From positions 1 through 64,000 of the forward strand of contig CANJKA010000005.1 of the NCBI GenBank assembly GCA_947474675.1: DNA of 64,000 nt, read 5' to 3'. The position numbers and the translations under genes are program-made. Numbering within the stretch: position 1 is the stretch's first letter; every line of letters begins with the position of its first letter. Below the pieces are notes generated by a model. That model was not told the DNA's origin, did no database searches, and saw nothing but the letters and a program-made list of their open reading frames with translations. Source of the stretch: Flavobacteriales bacterium. GTDB taxonomy: Bacteria; Bacteroidota; Bacteroidia; Flavobacteriales_D; Crocinitomicaceae. This document shows, piece by piece, positions 43,329-52,220 of this stretch.

Positions 43329-44045
43329 TTATTTACTAAAAATATTGTATTTAATCATACAATAGATAGCTCTAAAACCATCTTTCCAACTAATTTTTTT
43401 ACCTTCTTCATAAGTCCTTCCATAATAGGAAATTCCCACTTCATAGATTCTTATATCCTTAATTCTTGATACTTTTGCAGTAACCTCAGGTTCAAATCCA
43501 AATCTTTTTTCTTTTAATTGAATTTTCTGTATTGTTTCAGTCTTAAACATTTTATAACATGTTTCCATATCTGTTAAATTCAAATTTGTTAGCAGATTTG
43601 AAAGATTTGTCAATAATTTATTTCCGATAGTGTGCCAAAAAAATAAAATTCTATGAGGTTTACCACCTATAAATCGAGAACCATAAACAACATCAGCATC
43701 CCCTTTTAAAATAGGCGTTAATAATAAATTATATTCTTCAGGGTCATATTCAAGATCAGCATCCTGAATCACAAGAAGTTGTCCAGTTGCTTTAGAAATA
43801 CCTGTATGTAAAGCAGCCCCTTTACCCTGATTTATTTCATGTTTATAATAAGTTATTGTCATTTCAGGATTTGTATTAATGTAACTTAATATTGCTTCCT
43901 CTGTTTGATCTTTAGAACAATCATTAACAATAATTATTTCTTTCTCAATATTATTTATTAATTGTACATCTTTAATTTTATTTAAAATGAAATGAATTGT
44001 TTTTTCTTCATTATACGCGGGAATAATAATTGACAGTTTTTTCAT
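43329..44045 (-). CDS. DPM1-like polyprenyl-phosphate sugar synthase (GT2)
   Basis: 238 residues, without membrane helices. KLSIIIPAYNEEKTIHFIL (3-21), IVNDCSKDQTEE, INQGKGAALHTGISKATGQLLVIQDADLEYDPEEY (71-105, metal site DAD 95-97), YGSRFIGG and TDMETCYKMFKT match the soluble dolichyl-phosphate-mannose synthase group closely. It likely makes polyprenyl-phosphate mannose or glucose from GDP- or UDP-sugar for the GT-C membrane proteins that follow it on the minus strand. A 144-base gap separates it from the ketoreductase upstream. Confidence 0.87.
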   Translation of the reverse strand: MKKLSIIIPAYNEEKTIHFILNKIKDVQLINNIEKEIIIVNDCSKDQTEEAILSYINTNPEMTITYYKHEINQGKGAALHTGISKATGQLLVIQDADLEYDPEEYNLLLTPILKGDADVVYGSRFIGGKPHRILFFWHTIGNKLLTNLSNLLTNLNLTDMETCYKMFKTETIQKIQLKEKRFGFEPEVTAKVSRIKDIRIYEVGISYYGRTYEEGKKISWKDGFRAIYCMIKYNIFSK

Positions 44046-44189
44046 TTTTGCTCTCTTTTTTTTTATAAAAATATTTAGATTTCTAAAGTAATAATTTTTT
44101 ACTTAAGTTTTTTTATTTTATACCTAACCCAATTAAAATAATATGTATGTTTTAGGAATAATAGAAATGTTATAGAATTAACAAATGAT

Positions 44190-44915
44190 TTATTTAATAT
44201 TTATTCCTGCATTGAGAGGTATATCTATTCCATTTATTTGGGAAGACGAATTCTTTAGAAAAACAACGGTTTCCGCTACTTCTTCTATCTTTAAGAGTCT
44301 TTTTAATGGATGTGAATCTTTCATTTGTTCTATTATTCTTTCATCTACATCTTTTGTCAAATTTGTTTGCATGAAGGAAGGGGAAATAGAATTTGAACTG
44401 ATATTAAATTTTATATTTTCAGTAGCCCAAGAATTAACGAGAGATTTTAAATATGCTTTATTGGCCACATAAATTGATGCTCCTGTGGGGGGGGAATTCA
44501 TTAAAAATGAACTAAGGATTGTAATTATTTTTCCTGATTTTTTATTTTTCCGAAAACTTGAAATAACTGATTGTGTTATAATGACAGTTGGAAGTATATT
44601 GTTTGTGAAATCAGTTTGAAATTCAGTCGTGGGTATTTTATGAAAATATGTTTTAATAGCTTCGCCAGAATAAGCATTATTTACTAATAAATCCAAATTA
44701 AAGTCTTCTATTTTTTCTTTTAATTCATTTAACTCATTTATGTTTTTAAAATCACATTTTATTGAAACAGTGTTTTTATATTCTTTTTCTATTTCTTTGG
44801 CATTAAAAAAAGAAGTATTATAAGTAAAATAAACGATGTTATTTTCATCCTTAGCTAAAGCTGTTGTAATAGATTTTCCTAAACCAGATCCGCCTCCTGT
44901 TACTAATATTTTCAT
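44190..44915 (-). CDS. Short-chain dehydrogenase/ketoreductase (FabG-like)
   Basis: 241 residues, classical SDR length. TGGGSGLGKSITTAL (6-20) binds NAD(P), LVNNAYSGEAIKTY is the NNAG-like segment, and ITILSSFLMNSPPTGASIYVANKAYLKSL gives catalytic Ser and Y-x3-K (YVANK). It should reduce a 3-keto group, and next to an ACP and MaoC gene the natural substrate is a beta-ketoacyl-ACP. It overlaps the MaoC gene by four bases (ATGA at 44912-44915), so the cassette is tightly coupled. Confidence 0.83.
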   Translation of the reverse strand: MKILVTGGGSGLGKSITTALAKDENNIVYFTYNTSFFNAKEIEKEYKNTVSIKCDFKNINELNELKEKIEDFNLDLLVNNAYSGEAIKTYFHKIPTTEFQTDFTNNILPTVIITQSVISSFRKNKKSGKIITILSSFLMNSPPTGASIYVANKAYLKSLVNSWATENIKFNISSNSISPSFMQTNLTKDVDERIIEQMKDSHPLKRLLKIEEVAETVVFLKNSSSQINGIDIPLNAGINIK

Positions 44916-45310
44916 GGTAGTATTCCGATTTGAATTTTACCTTTTGCTACCGTTTTATTTTCTTCATTTTTAAATGAAAATTTAAACTCTATAGCATTAA
45001 CTGATTCAAAATAACCAACAACTTCGCTTTTAAAAAATAATTGGTCATTCATATAAACTGGATTTTTAAACTGGATTTCTTGTGAATGAATGATTACATT
45101 TTCTATTGGTAAACATTCTCCAATAAAATAGGATAAAAAGGCATTTAAAATATTTCCGTGCATAACAACATCTTTAAACCCTTTTTCTTTAGCAAATGTT
45201 GTATTAATGTGTAAAGGATTTCTGTCATTTGACAAATTTATAAAATGAGAATAATGCTCTTTTGTAATTATAAATAGTTGTTCAAAGAAATCTCCTTCTT
45301 TTAAAATCAT
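44912..45310 (-). CDS. MaoC-like hotdog dehydratase
   Basis: 132 residues, single hotdog domain. [47 protein letters not shown] contains the (R)-hydratase motif D-x-NPLH and the conserved MHGN segment. It would hydrate or dehydrate an acyl-ACP or acyl-CoA between 3-hydroxy and enoyl states. It overlaps both neighbours by four bases (ACP stop and SDR start), a strong sign of joint function with the ACP, FkbH and ketoreductase. A decayed MaoC relative lies at 62196-62531. Confidence 0.83.
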   Translation of the reverse strand: MILKEGDFFEQLFIITKEHYSHFINLSNDRNPLHINTTFAKEKGFKDVVMHGNILNAFLSYFIGECLPIENVIIHSQEIQFKNPVYMNDQLFFKSEVVGYFESVNAIEFKFSFKNEENKTVAKGKIQIGILP

Positions 45311-45549
45311 ATACCTTTTTCTTGAATACAGTTAATCATTTCTCCGACGGTACTCCAACTTTGAATTTCTTTTGAAGTAAATCTGATTTTAAAAAATTTC
45401 TCAATAGCGACGACTAATTGAATGTGAGTTAATGAATCCCATTCTTCAATATCATCAGCCGAAGTTTTTTCAGTTATTGAAATATCTTCATTATCTAAAA
45501 CGTCTATAAAAATAATGTTTATTTCCTTAATAATTTCTTCTCTTTCCAT
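45307..45549 (-). CDS. Acyl carrier protein
   Basis: 80 residues. The 4'-phosphopantetheine site is the Ser in [20 protein letters not shown] (S39), with the usual acidic helix II and the hydrophobic [23 protein letters not shown] end. It would carry an acyl intermediate for the FkbH, ketoreductase and MaoC proteins encoded next to it. Such dedicated ACPs in glycan loci supply unusual acyl groups for sugar acylation. Its stop overlaps the MaoC start by four bases. Confidence 0.92.
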   Translation of the reverse strand: MEREEIIKEINIIFIDVLDNEDISITEKTSADDIEEWDSLTHIQLVVAIEKFFKIRFTSKEIQSWSTVGEMINCIQEKGI

Positions 45550-45558
45550 TTTTTTATT

Positions 45559-47280
45559 TTATTTCTTTTTTATTTCATTCTTTTTCATTTTGTATTCTTG
45601 AACATTTAAAATCCAATTACTTGAGGATAATTTAAACCCTAAATTTTTATAATGATTTTTAACAATTTCATTTTTAGAGGTTAAAATAAATTCACCTTCG
45701 ATTTCAGAAAAATTGTTTTCGTTTGCAAAGTTAACAATAGTATTCAATACAAAATTTTCCATTCCTCTTTTTAACACTCTACAACTCATGAACCATGTAT
45801 CAATGAATAATTTGGTAACTGTCTTTTTTTCTAAAATTACAACACAAATTAAACCGTTTTCACCAAATTTATCTTCTAGACTAAAAGCAAAAGTATAATG
45901 ATTATTTGATGTTGCTAGAACTTCAATATCTTTTTCGCTATATCGTATAGTTCTTAAATTAAATTGATTTGATCGCTGCGAAAGCTGAGCAACTCTAGGG
46001 GTGTTAAATTTATTAAATGGCTCAATTAAGGATAGCATATTTAAACTTTTCAAAAAATCAACTTCATTTGTGAATTTTTTTTGAATTGTTGCTCTTTGTG
46101 CTTCTATTTGATAGAGTTTCGTTCTTTCGAGATCTTCACTTGAAAATGAATTCGTTTCAAATAAGTTCAAAAAATAGAGGTGTTCTAAATATTCTGCAGG
46201 GTCTTCTGGTAGTTCAGGAACACATATTTCTGGAATATTTTCTCGTACTAAATTCCTCTCAAATGGGTTGTCGTCTAAGAATATCATAGAATCAAATCCG
46301 ATATTTAAAACGCTTTGTATTAGTCTTATGTTATCAGCTTTATTTTCCCAATTGGCTATGAAAATTGAAATATCGTCTAAACGTAATACCATTTCGGGGT
46401 GACTTTCAAATGGAGTTTTGGCAACTGATTCTGTGTTTTTACTGCATACAGCGACTATAATGCCTCTATTTTTTAATTTTTTAATCCAATATTGAAATTC
46501 AGTAAATGCTTTTCCAATTCCCAAACTTCCGATTTGAATATTTTCAATACCATCATCCCCTATAATTCCTCCCCAAGTCGTATTGTCTAAATCAATGATT
46601 ACACACTTTTTTAATCTTCCTTCAATTGAATTTATGATATCTATTGTTCTCGATGAGACATAAGGGATTGAATATATACTCAATACCATTTCAGTATTAA
46701 TGTAAATTGAAGGTTGAAAAAAGTTTGTTTTCCCTATATTGTTTTGAATGGAAGAAATGTCACAGATGTAAAAATTGGTATTTTTTACTGCAAATTCCAT
46801 TAAATTATAATTAAGTTTTCTCAGTTGAAATAGAAAAGATGATTCTGTTTTATTTGCAAAATTTCCAAATATTGAATCGTCAATTTCAGTATAATTATAA
46901 AATATTACTTTAGCACTTAATTTTTCAATAATAGTTTGATAAATACTTGAAATCGAATCTATTTCAGTTTCAGCAAGATTTATTTGATTTTCTACTGTAA
47001 GTTTATTGTATTTATTAATCAGTTTGTGAGATGATTGAAAAACGATTACATATTCGGGAGAAAATTCATATAATTCTGATGATGGGTCAAATATTTGTCT
47101 ATCAATTTGATTAAAATCAGCTTCTAAGATATCTAGATTTAGATCATTGTCAAATCCTAAGCCTTTTAATGCTTGGTTTAAAAATTGAGTTGCAGTGTCA
47201 CCTAGTAAAGCAATTTTAATTTTTTTTAAATTTGAAAAATCTTTTTTTAAATTTTTTTTGAGTTGAGTAAATTCTTTCAT
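45559..47280 (-). CDS. FkbH-like HAD-family protein with C-terminal GNAT-like region
   Basis: 573 residues, the length of FkbH proteins. An N-terminal SGNH-like or domain-of-unknown-function part (1-215) precedes the HAD motif KKCVIIDLDNTTWGGIIGDDG (225-245, DLDNT), KGRGIIVAVCSKN-like text (here KNRGIIVAVCSKN) and SMIFLDDNPFERNLVREN. The C-terminal region (about 430-573) ends in a GNAT-like fold with HYKNLGFKL. FkbH proteins load a glyceryl group from 1,3-bisphosphoglycerate onto an ACP and dephosphorylate it; a divergent acyl group is possible. It is first in this cassette and 9 bases before the ACP. Confidence 0.85.
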   Translation of the reverse strand: MKEFTQLKKNLKKDFSNLKKIKIALLGDTATQFLNQALKGLGFDNDLNLDILEADFNQIDRQIFDPSSELYEFSPEYVIVFQSSHKLINKYNKLTVENQINLAETEIDSISSIYQTIIEKLSAKVIFYNYTEIDDSIFGNFANKTESSFLFQLRKLNYNLMEFAVKNTNFYICDISSIQNNIGKTNFFQPSIYINTEMVLSIYSIPYVSSRTIDIINSIEGRLKKCVIIDLDNTTWGGIIGDDGIENIQIGSLGIGKAFTEFQYWIKKLKNRGIIVAVCSKNTESVAKTPFESHPEMVLRLDDISIFIANWENKADNIRLIQSVLNIGFDSMIFLDDNPFERNLVRENIPEICVPELPEDPAEYLEHLYFLNLFETNSFSSEDLERTKLYQIEAQRATIQKKFTNEVDFLKSLNMLSLIEPFNKFNTPRVAQLSQRSNQFNLRTIRYSEKDIEVLATSNNHYTFAFSLEDKFGENGLICVVILEKKTVTKLFIDTWFMSCRVLKRGMENFVLNTIVNFANENNFSEIEGEFILTSKNEIVKNHYKNLGFKLSSSNWILNVQEYKMKKNEIKKK

Positions 47281-47553
47281 TTGTTTGTTTTTCTTTTTTT
47301 GCTTAGAGTTTCTCCGTTTTCTTTAATCCCGACAGAGTGTTTAACTCAATGAATTCCTGTAAAATACCAATTTGTGGTTGGTCAGAAAAACATCAATTTA
47401 ACAACTCTAGCAACAAAAAATAAAATAATCTCTAATTCTAATAAAGACTAAATAATTATTTTTTATTCATTATATATTGGTCCATTTTTTAAGATTAATT
47501 TTAATTATTAATCGGTTTATTTAGTTGTTTTATAAATTATCTAGTAGTGTATT

Positions 47554-48465
47554 TCAAGATTTATTTTTTAATTTCCATAAATAATCTTTATATGACATTA
47601 AAGGTCTTATAGGTTTAGCTATTAACATTTTGAAAAAATAATATATAAAAGGAATAATTCTTTTATCATGAAAAAATTTAATAGAAATAAATTCATAAGC
47701 AACAAAATTCACATTAAAATATTTATGAAATTTTAATGGAAGGTATTCCTTTATATTTTTATTAATTGTTATCCAATCTTTAGACCTTTTAACTCCTGAA
47801 AAGGCAGGTGTAAAAGACGCAGCATTTGAATGTCTCCTCCAAGCTAGACCATTAATAGAAACGTATCCTATACTACCATTGGTAGATCTTAAATAATGTA
47901 AAACGGTATCCCATTGAGCTACTCCAGAAAAGAAAACGGGATAAACAACTGGTTCAGATGACTTTCTAAAAATAATGCTATTGTTTAATGGATTAAAATA
48001 ATTATTTAAAAAGAACTCAAAATCAAATATTACCGGAAAATCGTAAGAAATATATTTTTGAATTTCACCATCTTCATTAACAATATTTCCATTCGTAAAA
48101 GTCCAAGAAACAGAAAGGTTTTCTTCCATAAACCCAACTTGCTTTATAGATTTTTTTGGATCAATCCAGTAATCATCACCTTCCAATAATCCTATATATT
48201 TACCTTTGCATTTTGAAATTAAAAACATGTAATTTGCATGTAGCCCAATATTAAATTCATGTTTATAATATCTAATATTATCTGGCCATTTCATTAAATA
48301 ATATTCAACAATCTCTTTAGTATTGTCTGACGAAGCATCATCACCAATAACTAATTCCCATTTAAAAGGTAGATCTTGAGATAATACAGAATCAATAGCT
48401 TCACCAATATATTTACCTTGATTATAAGCCATCATCAAAACAGAAAACAAAGGTTGCTCTTCCAT
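47554..48465 (-). CDS. GT2 family glycosyltransferase
   Basis: 303 residues. LFSVLMMAYNQGKYIGEAIDSVL (6-28), ELVIGDDASSDNTKEIV, YIGLLEGDDYWIDPKKS (metal site EGDDYW) identify a GT2 transferase of the kind found in many O-antigen loci. GVAQWDTVLHYL and INGLAWRRHSNAASFT follow. The 273-base gap after its stop separates it from FkbH, so it may be a separate transcript from the minus-strand operon. A TATATTTG box lies 48 bases upstream of its ATG. Confidence 0.87.
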   Translation of the reverse strand: MEEQPLFSVLMMAYNQGKYIGEAIDSVLSQDLPFKWELVIGDDASSDNTKEIVEYYLMKWPDNIRYYKHEFNIGLHANYMFLISKCKGKYIGLLEGDDYWIDPKKSIKQVGFMEENLSVSWTFTNGNIVNEDGEIQKYISYDFPVIFDFEFFLNNYFNPLNNSIIFRKSSEPVVYPVFFSGVAQWDTVLHYLRSTNGSIGYVSINGLAWRRHSNAASFTPAFSGVKRSKDWITINKNIKEYLPLKFHKYFNVNFVAYEFISIKFFHDKRIIPFIYYFFKMLIAKPIRPLMSYKDYLWKLKNKS

Positions 48466-48512
48466 TTTTTTAAAAAAAATTATATTTTAGAATTATTCAA
48501 AATTTAAATAAA

Positions 48513-48520
48513 CAAATATA
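48513..48520 (-). promoter_or_regulatory. -7-type box TATATTTG for the minus-strand GT2
   Basis: On the minus strand the bases read TATATTTG (plus strand CAAATATA), matching the TAnnTTTG consensus, 48 bases upstream of the ATG at 48465. No -33 TTG element is apparent. The sequence is AT-rich, so a chance match is possible. Confidence 0.3.
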
Positions 48521-48994
48521 CTTAATATTCTGCTATAAAATCATTTAATGAAATAGTTTAAAATGCAGACTCACACTTTTAACTTGATGATATTACTTTA
48601 AAACGGGATGATGTCCTAAAAATAAATCTATTTAATTGATTTTTAGTTTTTTAATTTACTTTTATAACAAATTTGTTCTTGATTATAAACAATTTTCATG
48701 ATATAAACGACATTCTTCTTATAGGAGATATTCTTGCTTTATGAGGAACTGAAACAAGGGTGCTAATGGAAGAGTTTGAGTAAGTCTAGCATGCTTTTAA
48801 TTAGAATTTTGTTTTACAAATTGGCAGATTCTTTTTCGATATCTTTAATGGGGAGTTCACTTTTGATAATTTTAAATGTAAAAGTGTCTGTTTATCTTGA
48901 AATAGTTACTTTTCTTACAAAATTTGAAATCTAATACGATTTTGATAAATAGAAAATAAAATTCAAAATATCTGTAAGCTAAAGAATTGTTTAT

Positions 48995-49002
48995 TAGATT
49001 TG
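48995..49002 (+). promoter_or_regulatory. -7-type box TAGATTTG for the methyltransferase gene
   Basis: TAGATTTG lies 40 bases before the ATG at 49042. The following TTAA makes the 12-mer TAGATTTGTTAA, identical to 29106-29117. This supports ATG 49042 as the start rather than the TTG at 49000, which would lie within the box. No -33 TTG at usual spacing. Confidence 0.35.
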
Positions 49003-49041
49003 TTAAACCTACCTGTATATTTACATAAAATTAAAAATACA

Positions 49042-49821
49042 ATGATTAAAAAAATAGTAAAAAAAAGATATCATGCTTTAAAAAAATATTATGAACTTTA
49101 TAAGCTAGGGAAAAAATTTTCAAATGATGAAAGTTTTCAATTAACAAAAAATCTCACAAATATTGAGAAGACTAAAAAGCCTTATCGATTTGATATCATT
49201 AATTTTTTATCATTAACAATAAACGCTCAGAACTATTTAGAAATTGGCGTCCGAAATCCAGCTGATAATTTTAATTTAATTAATATTTCAAATAAATATT
49301 CTGTAGATCCAGGTGTAGAATTTGAATTAAATCCAGTCGATTTTAAAATGACTTCAGATGACTTTTTTTCACAACTTTCTCAAAATAGTCTCAAAATACC
49401 CAACGATACAAAATTTGATGTAATTTTTATTGATGGTTTACATTTAGCTCAACAAGTTGAAAAAGATATTTTCAACTCAATCCAATACTTATCAGAAGAC
49501 GGATTTATTGTACTTCATGATTGTAATCCCCCATCTGAACATCATGCCCGAGAAACCTATAGTTTTTACAATAGTCCAGCTGGAGGTGCTTGGAATGGAA
49601 CTACTTGGAAAGCTTTTGTGAAGGCACGAATGACTTATAATTCATGTTGTATCGATAGTGATTGGGGAGTTGGCATCATTAGTAAATCAGCAAAACCTGG
49701 ATTAAATATCTTAAAAAATAGTGAAGAGAATCATTTTTATGAATATAGTATTTTCAATGACAAAAGAAAAGAATTTTTAAATTTATTAAGCTTCGAATCT
49801 TTTACTCAGAAAAACAGTTAA
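49042..49821 (+). CDS. Class I SAM-dependent methyltransferase (Methyltransf_24-like)
   Basis: 259 residues from ATG 49042; a longer frame from TTG 49000 exists but its start falls inside the candidate promoter box. NAQNYLEIGVRNPADNFNLI is motif I, KFDVIFIDGLHLAQQVEKDIFNSI carries the IDGLH substrate/metal region and GFIVLHDCNPPSEHHA the HDCNPP motif, all typical of Methyltransf_24. It probably methylates a glycan sugar or lipid-linked intermediate. It heads a plus-strand transcription unit and is followed by a GT2 after 18 bases. Confidence 0.8.
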   Translation: MIKKIVKKRYHALKKYYELYKLGKKFSNDESFQLTKNLTNIEKTKKPYRFDIINFLSLTINAQNYLEIGVRNPADNFNLINISNKYSVDPGVEFELNPVDFKMTSDDFFSQLSQNSLKIPNDTKFDVIFIDGLHLAQQVEKDIFNSIQYLSEDGFIVLHDCNPPSEHHARETYSFYNSPAGGAWNGTTWKAFVKARMTYNSCCIDSDWGVGIISKSAKPGLNILKNSEENHFYEYSIFNDKRKEFLNLLSFESFTQKNS

Positions 49822-49839
49822 CTTATTTAATTAAAGGTT

Positions 49840-50748
49840 ATGGCATTTTTTTCAATTGTAATTCCTGTTTTTAATCGTGCTAATTTTATTAGTAAAACTA
49901 TTGATTCTATTAAAAACCAAACTTATTCTGATTGGGAATGTATTATTGTTGATGATGGTTCTTCAGATAATTTAAAAGAAATTGCGACTGGTTTAATAAA
50001 GGATGATGAAAGAATAAAATATGTATTCCAAAATAATAAAGAAAGAAGTGCTGCTAGAAATAATGGTATTAAGCATTCAAATGGAAAATACATATGTTTT
50101 TTAGATAGCGATGATTTTTTTCTGGAAAATCATTTATTCGATTTATATGAAAGAATAGAACAAGAAAAATTTCCTGTAGGACTTTTTTTTACGAATATGA
50201 TTATTTCTCAAAACAATGTTATAGAACATTTACTATTTCCCTCTTTAGACAATGAAATTATTCCTTATTTATTTCAAAACCCTATTATTCCTGGTCGAGT
50301 TTGTATAGAAAATACGATTCTACAGCATGTGTTTTTTGATGAAGATATTGTAATCGTTGAAGATTTATTACTTTGGGTTAAAATTGCTTTGAAATTTAGG
50401 GTTTTTCACATCGAAAAAGAAACCGTTGTCTATAGTTTACATGCCGATAATTCAATTAATATTAAAAATAATTCAGCTTTAAAAAGATTAAATGGAATCC
50501 AATTATTTTTAAAAAAATACCCAGAAATTAAATCAAAAATACCTCGCAAACTTTGGTCAGATACAATTGGTGATACACACTTTAATATTATGAAATATCA
50601 TTTATTTAATAAAAATAAAATTCTAGCAATTAAGCATTTATGTTATTCGATTTTTTATCAAAAAAAACATCCACAGTTAAAACATAAATTATTAGTTTTA
50701 TTTAAGTTGTTTTTTAACAGGAAAATTCCAGAGTATAATATTAATTAA
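49840..50748 (+). CDS. GT2 family glycosyltransferase
   Basis: 302 residues. FFSIVIPVFNRANFISKTIDSI (3-24), IIVDDGSSDNLKEI, NNKERSAARNNGIKHSNGKYICFLDSDDFFLENHL (metal site DSDD) and IVIVEDLLLWVKIALKFRVF (ED base) are canonical GT2 features. It closely resembles the 33839 gene in motif spacing and may be a paralogue with another linkage. The Lys-rich C-terminus could bind the membrane. A 317-base gap follows. Confidence 0.87.
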   Translation: MAFFSIVIPVFNRANFISKTIDSIKNQTYSDWECIIVDDGSSDNLKEIATGLIKDDERIKYVFQNNKERSAARNNGIKHSNGKYICFLDSDDFFLENHLFDLYERIEQEKFPVGLFFTNMIISQNNVIEHLLFPSLDNEIIPYLFQNPIIPGRVCIENTILQHVFFDEDIVIVEDLLLWVKIALKFRVFHIEKETVVYSLHADNSINIKNNSALKRLNGIQLFLKKYPEIKSKIPRKLWSDTIGDTHFNIMKYHLFNKNKILAIKHLCYSIFYQKKHPQLKHKLLVLFKLFFNRKIPEYNIN

Positions 50749-51065
50749 TTACCATGTTTTAAAGTGCTATATTTAAAGCATAATAGTATTTGTGTGATTA
50801 TTTGTAAGTATATTTAGTCGTATTTGATAATAAAAATCTTCTTTTTTATGAATTATGGAAGTTAAGTCTGATGATCTTAGTATCATTTATTTAAATTGGA
50901 AAAACTGGATACATTCTCAAGCTGTTTGGAATTTGGCTTTAGATTTGTTACCTAAAAATGTTTTACCTGTATTAGGTAATAATTTCATATTTCATTTTCA
51001 TTTTTCAAAATTGGTCAAAGTTAAACTAGTTCAAGTCTGTTTAAATTAATTAAATTACAATTAAA
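50749..51065. other. 317-base gap with a possible GT4 remnant
   Basis: There is no intact gene. The 64-codon frame 50855-51049 is treated as a probable remnant, listed separately. The rest is AT-rich without promoter or terminator that I can support, although three TATTTG strings occur close together (50785-50830). Confidence 0.35.
50855..51049 (+). pseudogene. Possible remnant of a GT4 glycosyltransferase N-terminus
   Basis: The 64-codon frame contains IIYLNWKNWIHSQA, which resembles the opening of one GT4 group (consensus like LFLNWRDIKHPQAGGAE), after which similarity is lost. It lacks any full domain and sits in a gap just before an intact GT4. It could equally be a chance frame or an uncharacterised small protein. 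Confidence 0.3.
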
Positions 51066-52202
51066 ATGAGAATTTTACATGTTACAAACACTTTAGGATG
51101 TGGGGGAGCAGAGTTTCTTTTAGCAAATATTGTAATTGAACAAGTTAAACGTGGACATGAGGTAATAATTGTAATTTCGGAACCTTTTCACATTACTTAC
51201 AACGATTTTTCCTTGAGAAATAAGTTAGAAGAATCAGCTAAAATAATTCAAATCGAGTTTAAAAGTTCGTTTTCTCTTTTAAAGAATAAGTTAATTATTG
51301 ATATTGAAAAATTTGATGAAATTGTTACTCGATTTTCACCAAATGTTATCCATTCTCATTTGTTTAAAGCAGAGTTGATTTCTCATTATAAATTATATGA
51401 CAATATTAAATATGTAACCCATTGTCATAATAACATGGATCAGTTTAATTTAAAAAACCGGAAAAAAAATAAAAGATGGATCTCAGATTTTTTAGAAATT
51501 AAATGGCTTTTAAAAAAATATAAAAAAGTAAATAATACTTTTATTGCAATATCAAAAGATACTGAGTCCTTTTTTAAGCTTCATTTACCCTCAAAATTAA
51601 AGAAGAATGTTTGTTTTTTACCAAATTGTATAGACCGCACGTTATATTTTTCAGATGAAAATAAAATTACTAATCAATTTGTTCAATTAATTAGTATTGG
51701 CAATTTAACTGAGAATAAAGGACATCGTTTTTTAATTGAAATTGTTTCTAAATTAATCTTTAAGGGATATAAAATTAAATTTGATATACTTGGATATGGA
51801 CCTTTACAAGGGGATTTAAAAATGTTAATTAATGATCTAAATTTAAATGAATGTGTTTTTTTGAGGGGAAATGTTTCAAATGTAGATTTTTATTTAAGTA
51901 AAGCTGATATTTTTGTTCATGCAGCTCACAAAGAAGGGTTTGGCTTAGTACTGTTAGAAGCAATGGCTTCAAAATTACCTATAGTAACAACAAACGGTGG
52001 TGGAAATCAAGATCTTATTAATGAAAATGAAAATGGTTTTTTAATTGAAAATAGAAATTTAATTGATTTTGAACAAAAATTAGAGGTATTAATTCTTGAC
52101 CCTGAAAAAAGAAAAAGAATGGGTGAAAATGGTTTTATTTTTTCTAAATCTTATGATGTAGTAGATTATACAAATCGCCTTATTGAAATATATAAATGTT
52201 AA
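51066..52202 (+). CDS. GT4 family glycosyltransferase
   Basis: 378 residues. RILHVTNTLGCGGAEFLLANIV (2-23) with the GGAE loop, NVIHSHLFKAELISH, ITHC-like and TFIAISKDTESFF acceptor-domain segments. LISIGNLTENKGHRFLIEIV, KADIFVHAAHKEGFGLVLLEAMASKLPIVTTNGGGNQDLI (E-x7-E) form the donor domain. It is a retaining transferase of the O-antigen type with unknown sugar. It precedes a GNAT gene by 18 bases in the same orientation. Confidence 0.88.
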   Translation: MRILHVTNTLGCGGAEFLLANIVIEQVKRGHEVIIVISEPFHITYNDFSLRNKLEESAKIIQIEFKSSFSLLKNKLIIDIEKFDEIVTRFSPNVIHSHLFKAELISHYKLYDNIKYVTHCHNNMDQFNLKNRKKNKRWISDFLEIKWLLKKYKKVNNTFIAISKDTESFFKLHLPSKLKKNVCFLPNCIDRTLYFSDENKITNQFVQLISIGNLTENKGHRFLIEIVSKLIFKGYKIKFDILGYGPLQGDLKMLINDLNLNECVFLRGNVSNVDFYLSKADIFVHAAHKEGFGLVLLEAMASKLPIVTTNGGGNQDLINENENGFLIENRNLIDFEQKLEVLILDPEKRKRMGENGFIFSKSYDVVDYTNRLIEIYKC

Positions 52203-52220
52203 AATATTTAGATATACTTT

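Larger units (their letters stand above)
48466..49041. other. Divergent intergenic region with candidate promoters
   Basis: The 576 bases separate divergent genes. Two -7-type boxes are listed separately. The minus strand also carries a short frame ending ELPIKDIEKESANL and a stop near 48820, which looks like a C-terminal protein scrap but has no assignable family. Nothing else is recognised. Confidence 0.4.

Noticed and set aside
44185-44472. 95-codon plus-strand frame
   Set aside because: Antisense to the FabG-like SDR with intact Y-x3-K; a shadow frame.
48780-48910. Minus-strand peptide ending ELPIKDIEKESANL as a gene
   Set aside because: Fewer than about 35 codons, no start codon and no family; mentioned only as a possible scrap.
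49000-49041. TTG start of the methyltransferase gene
   Set aside because: The TTG falls inside the TAGATTTG box, and ATG 49042 gives a plausible basic N-terminus.
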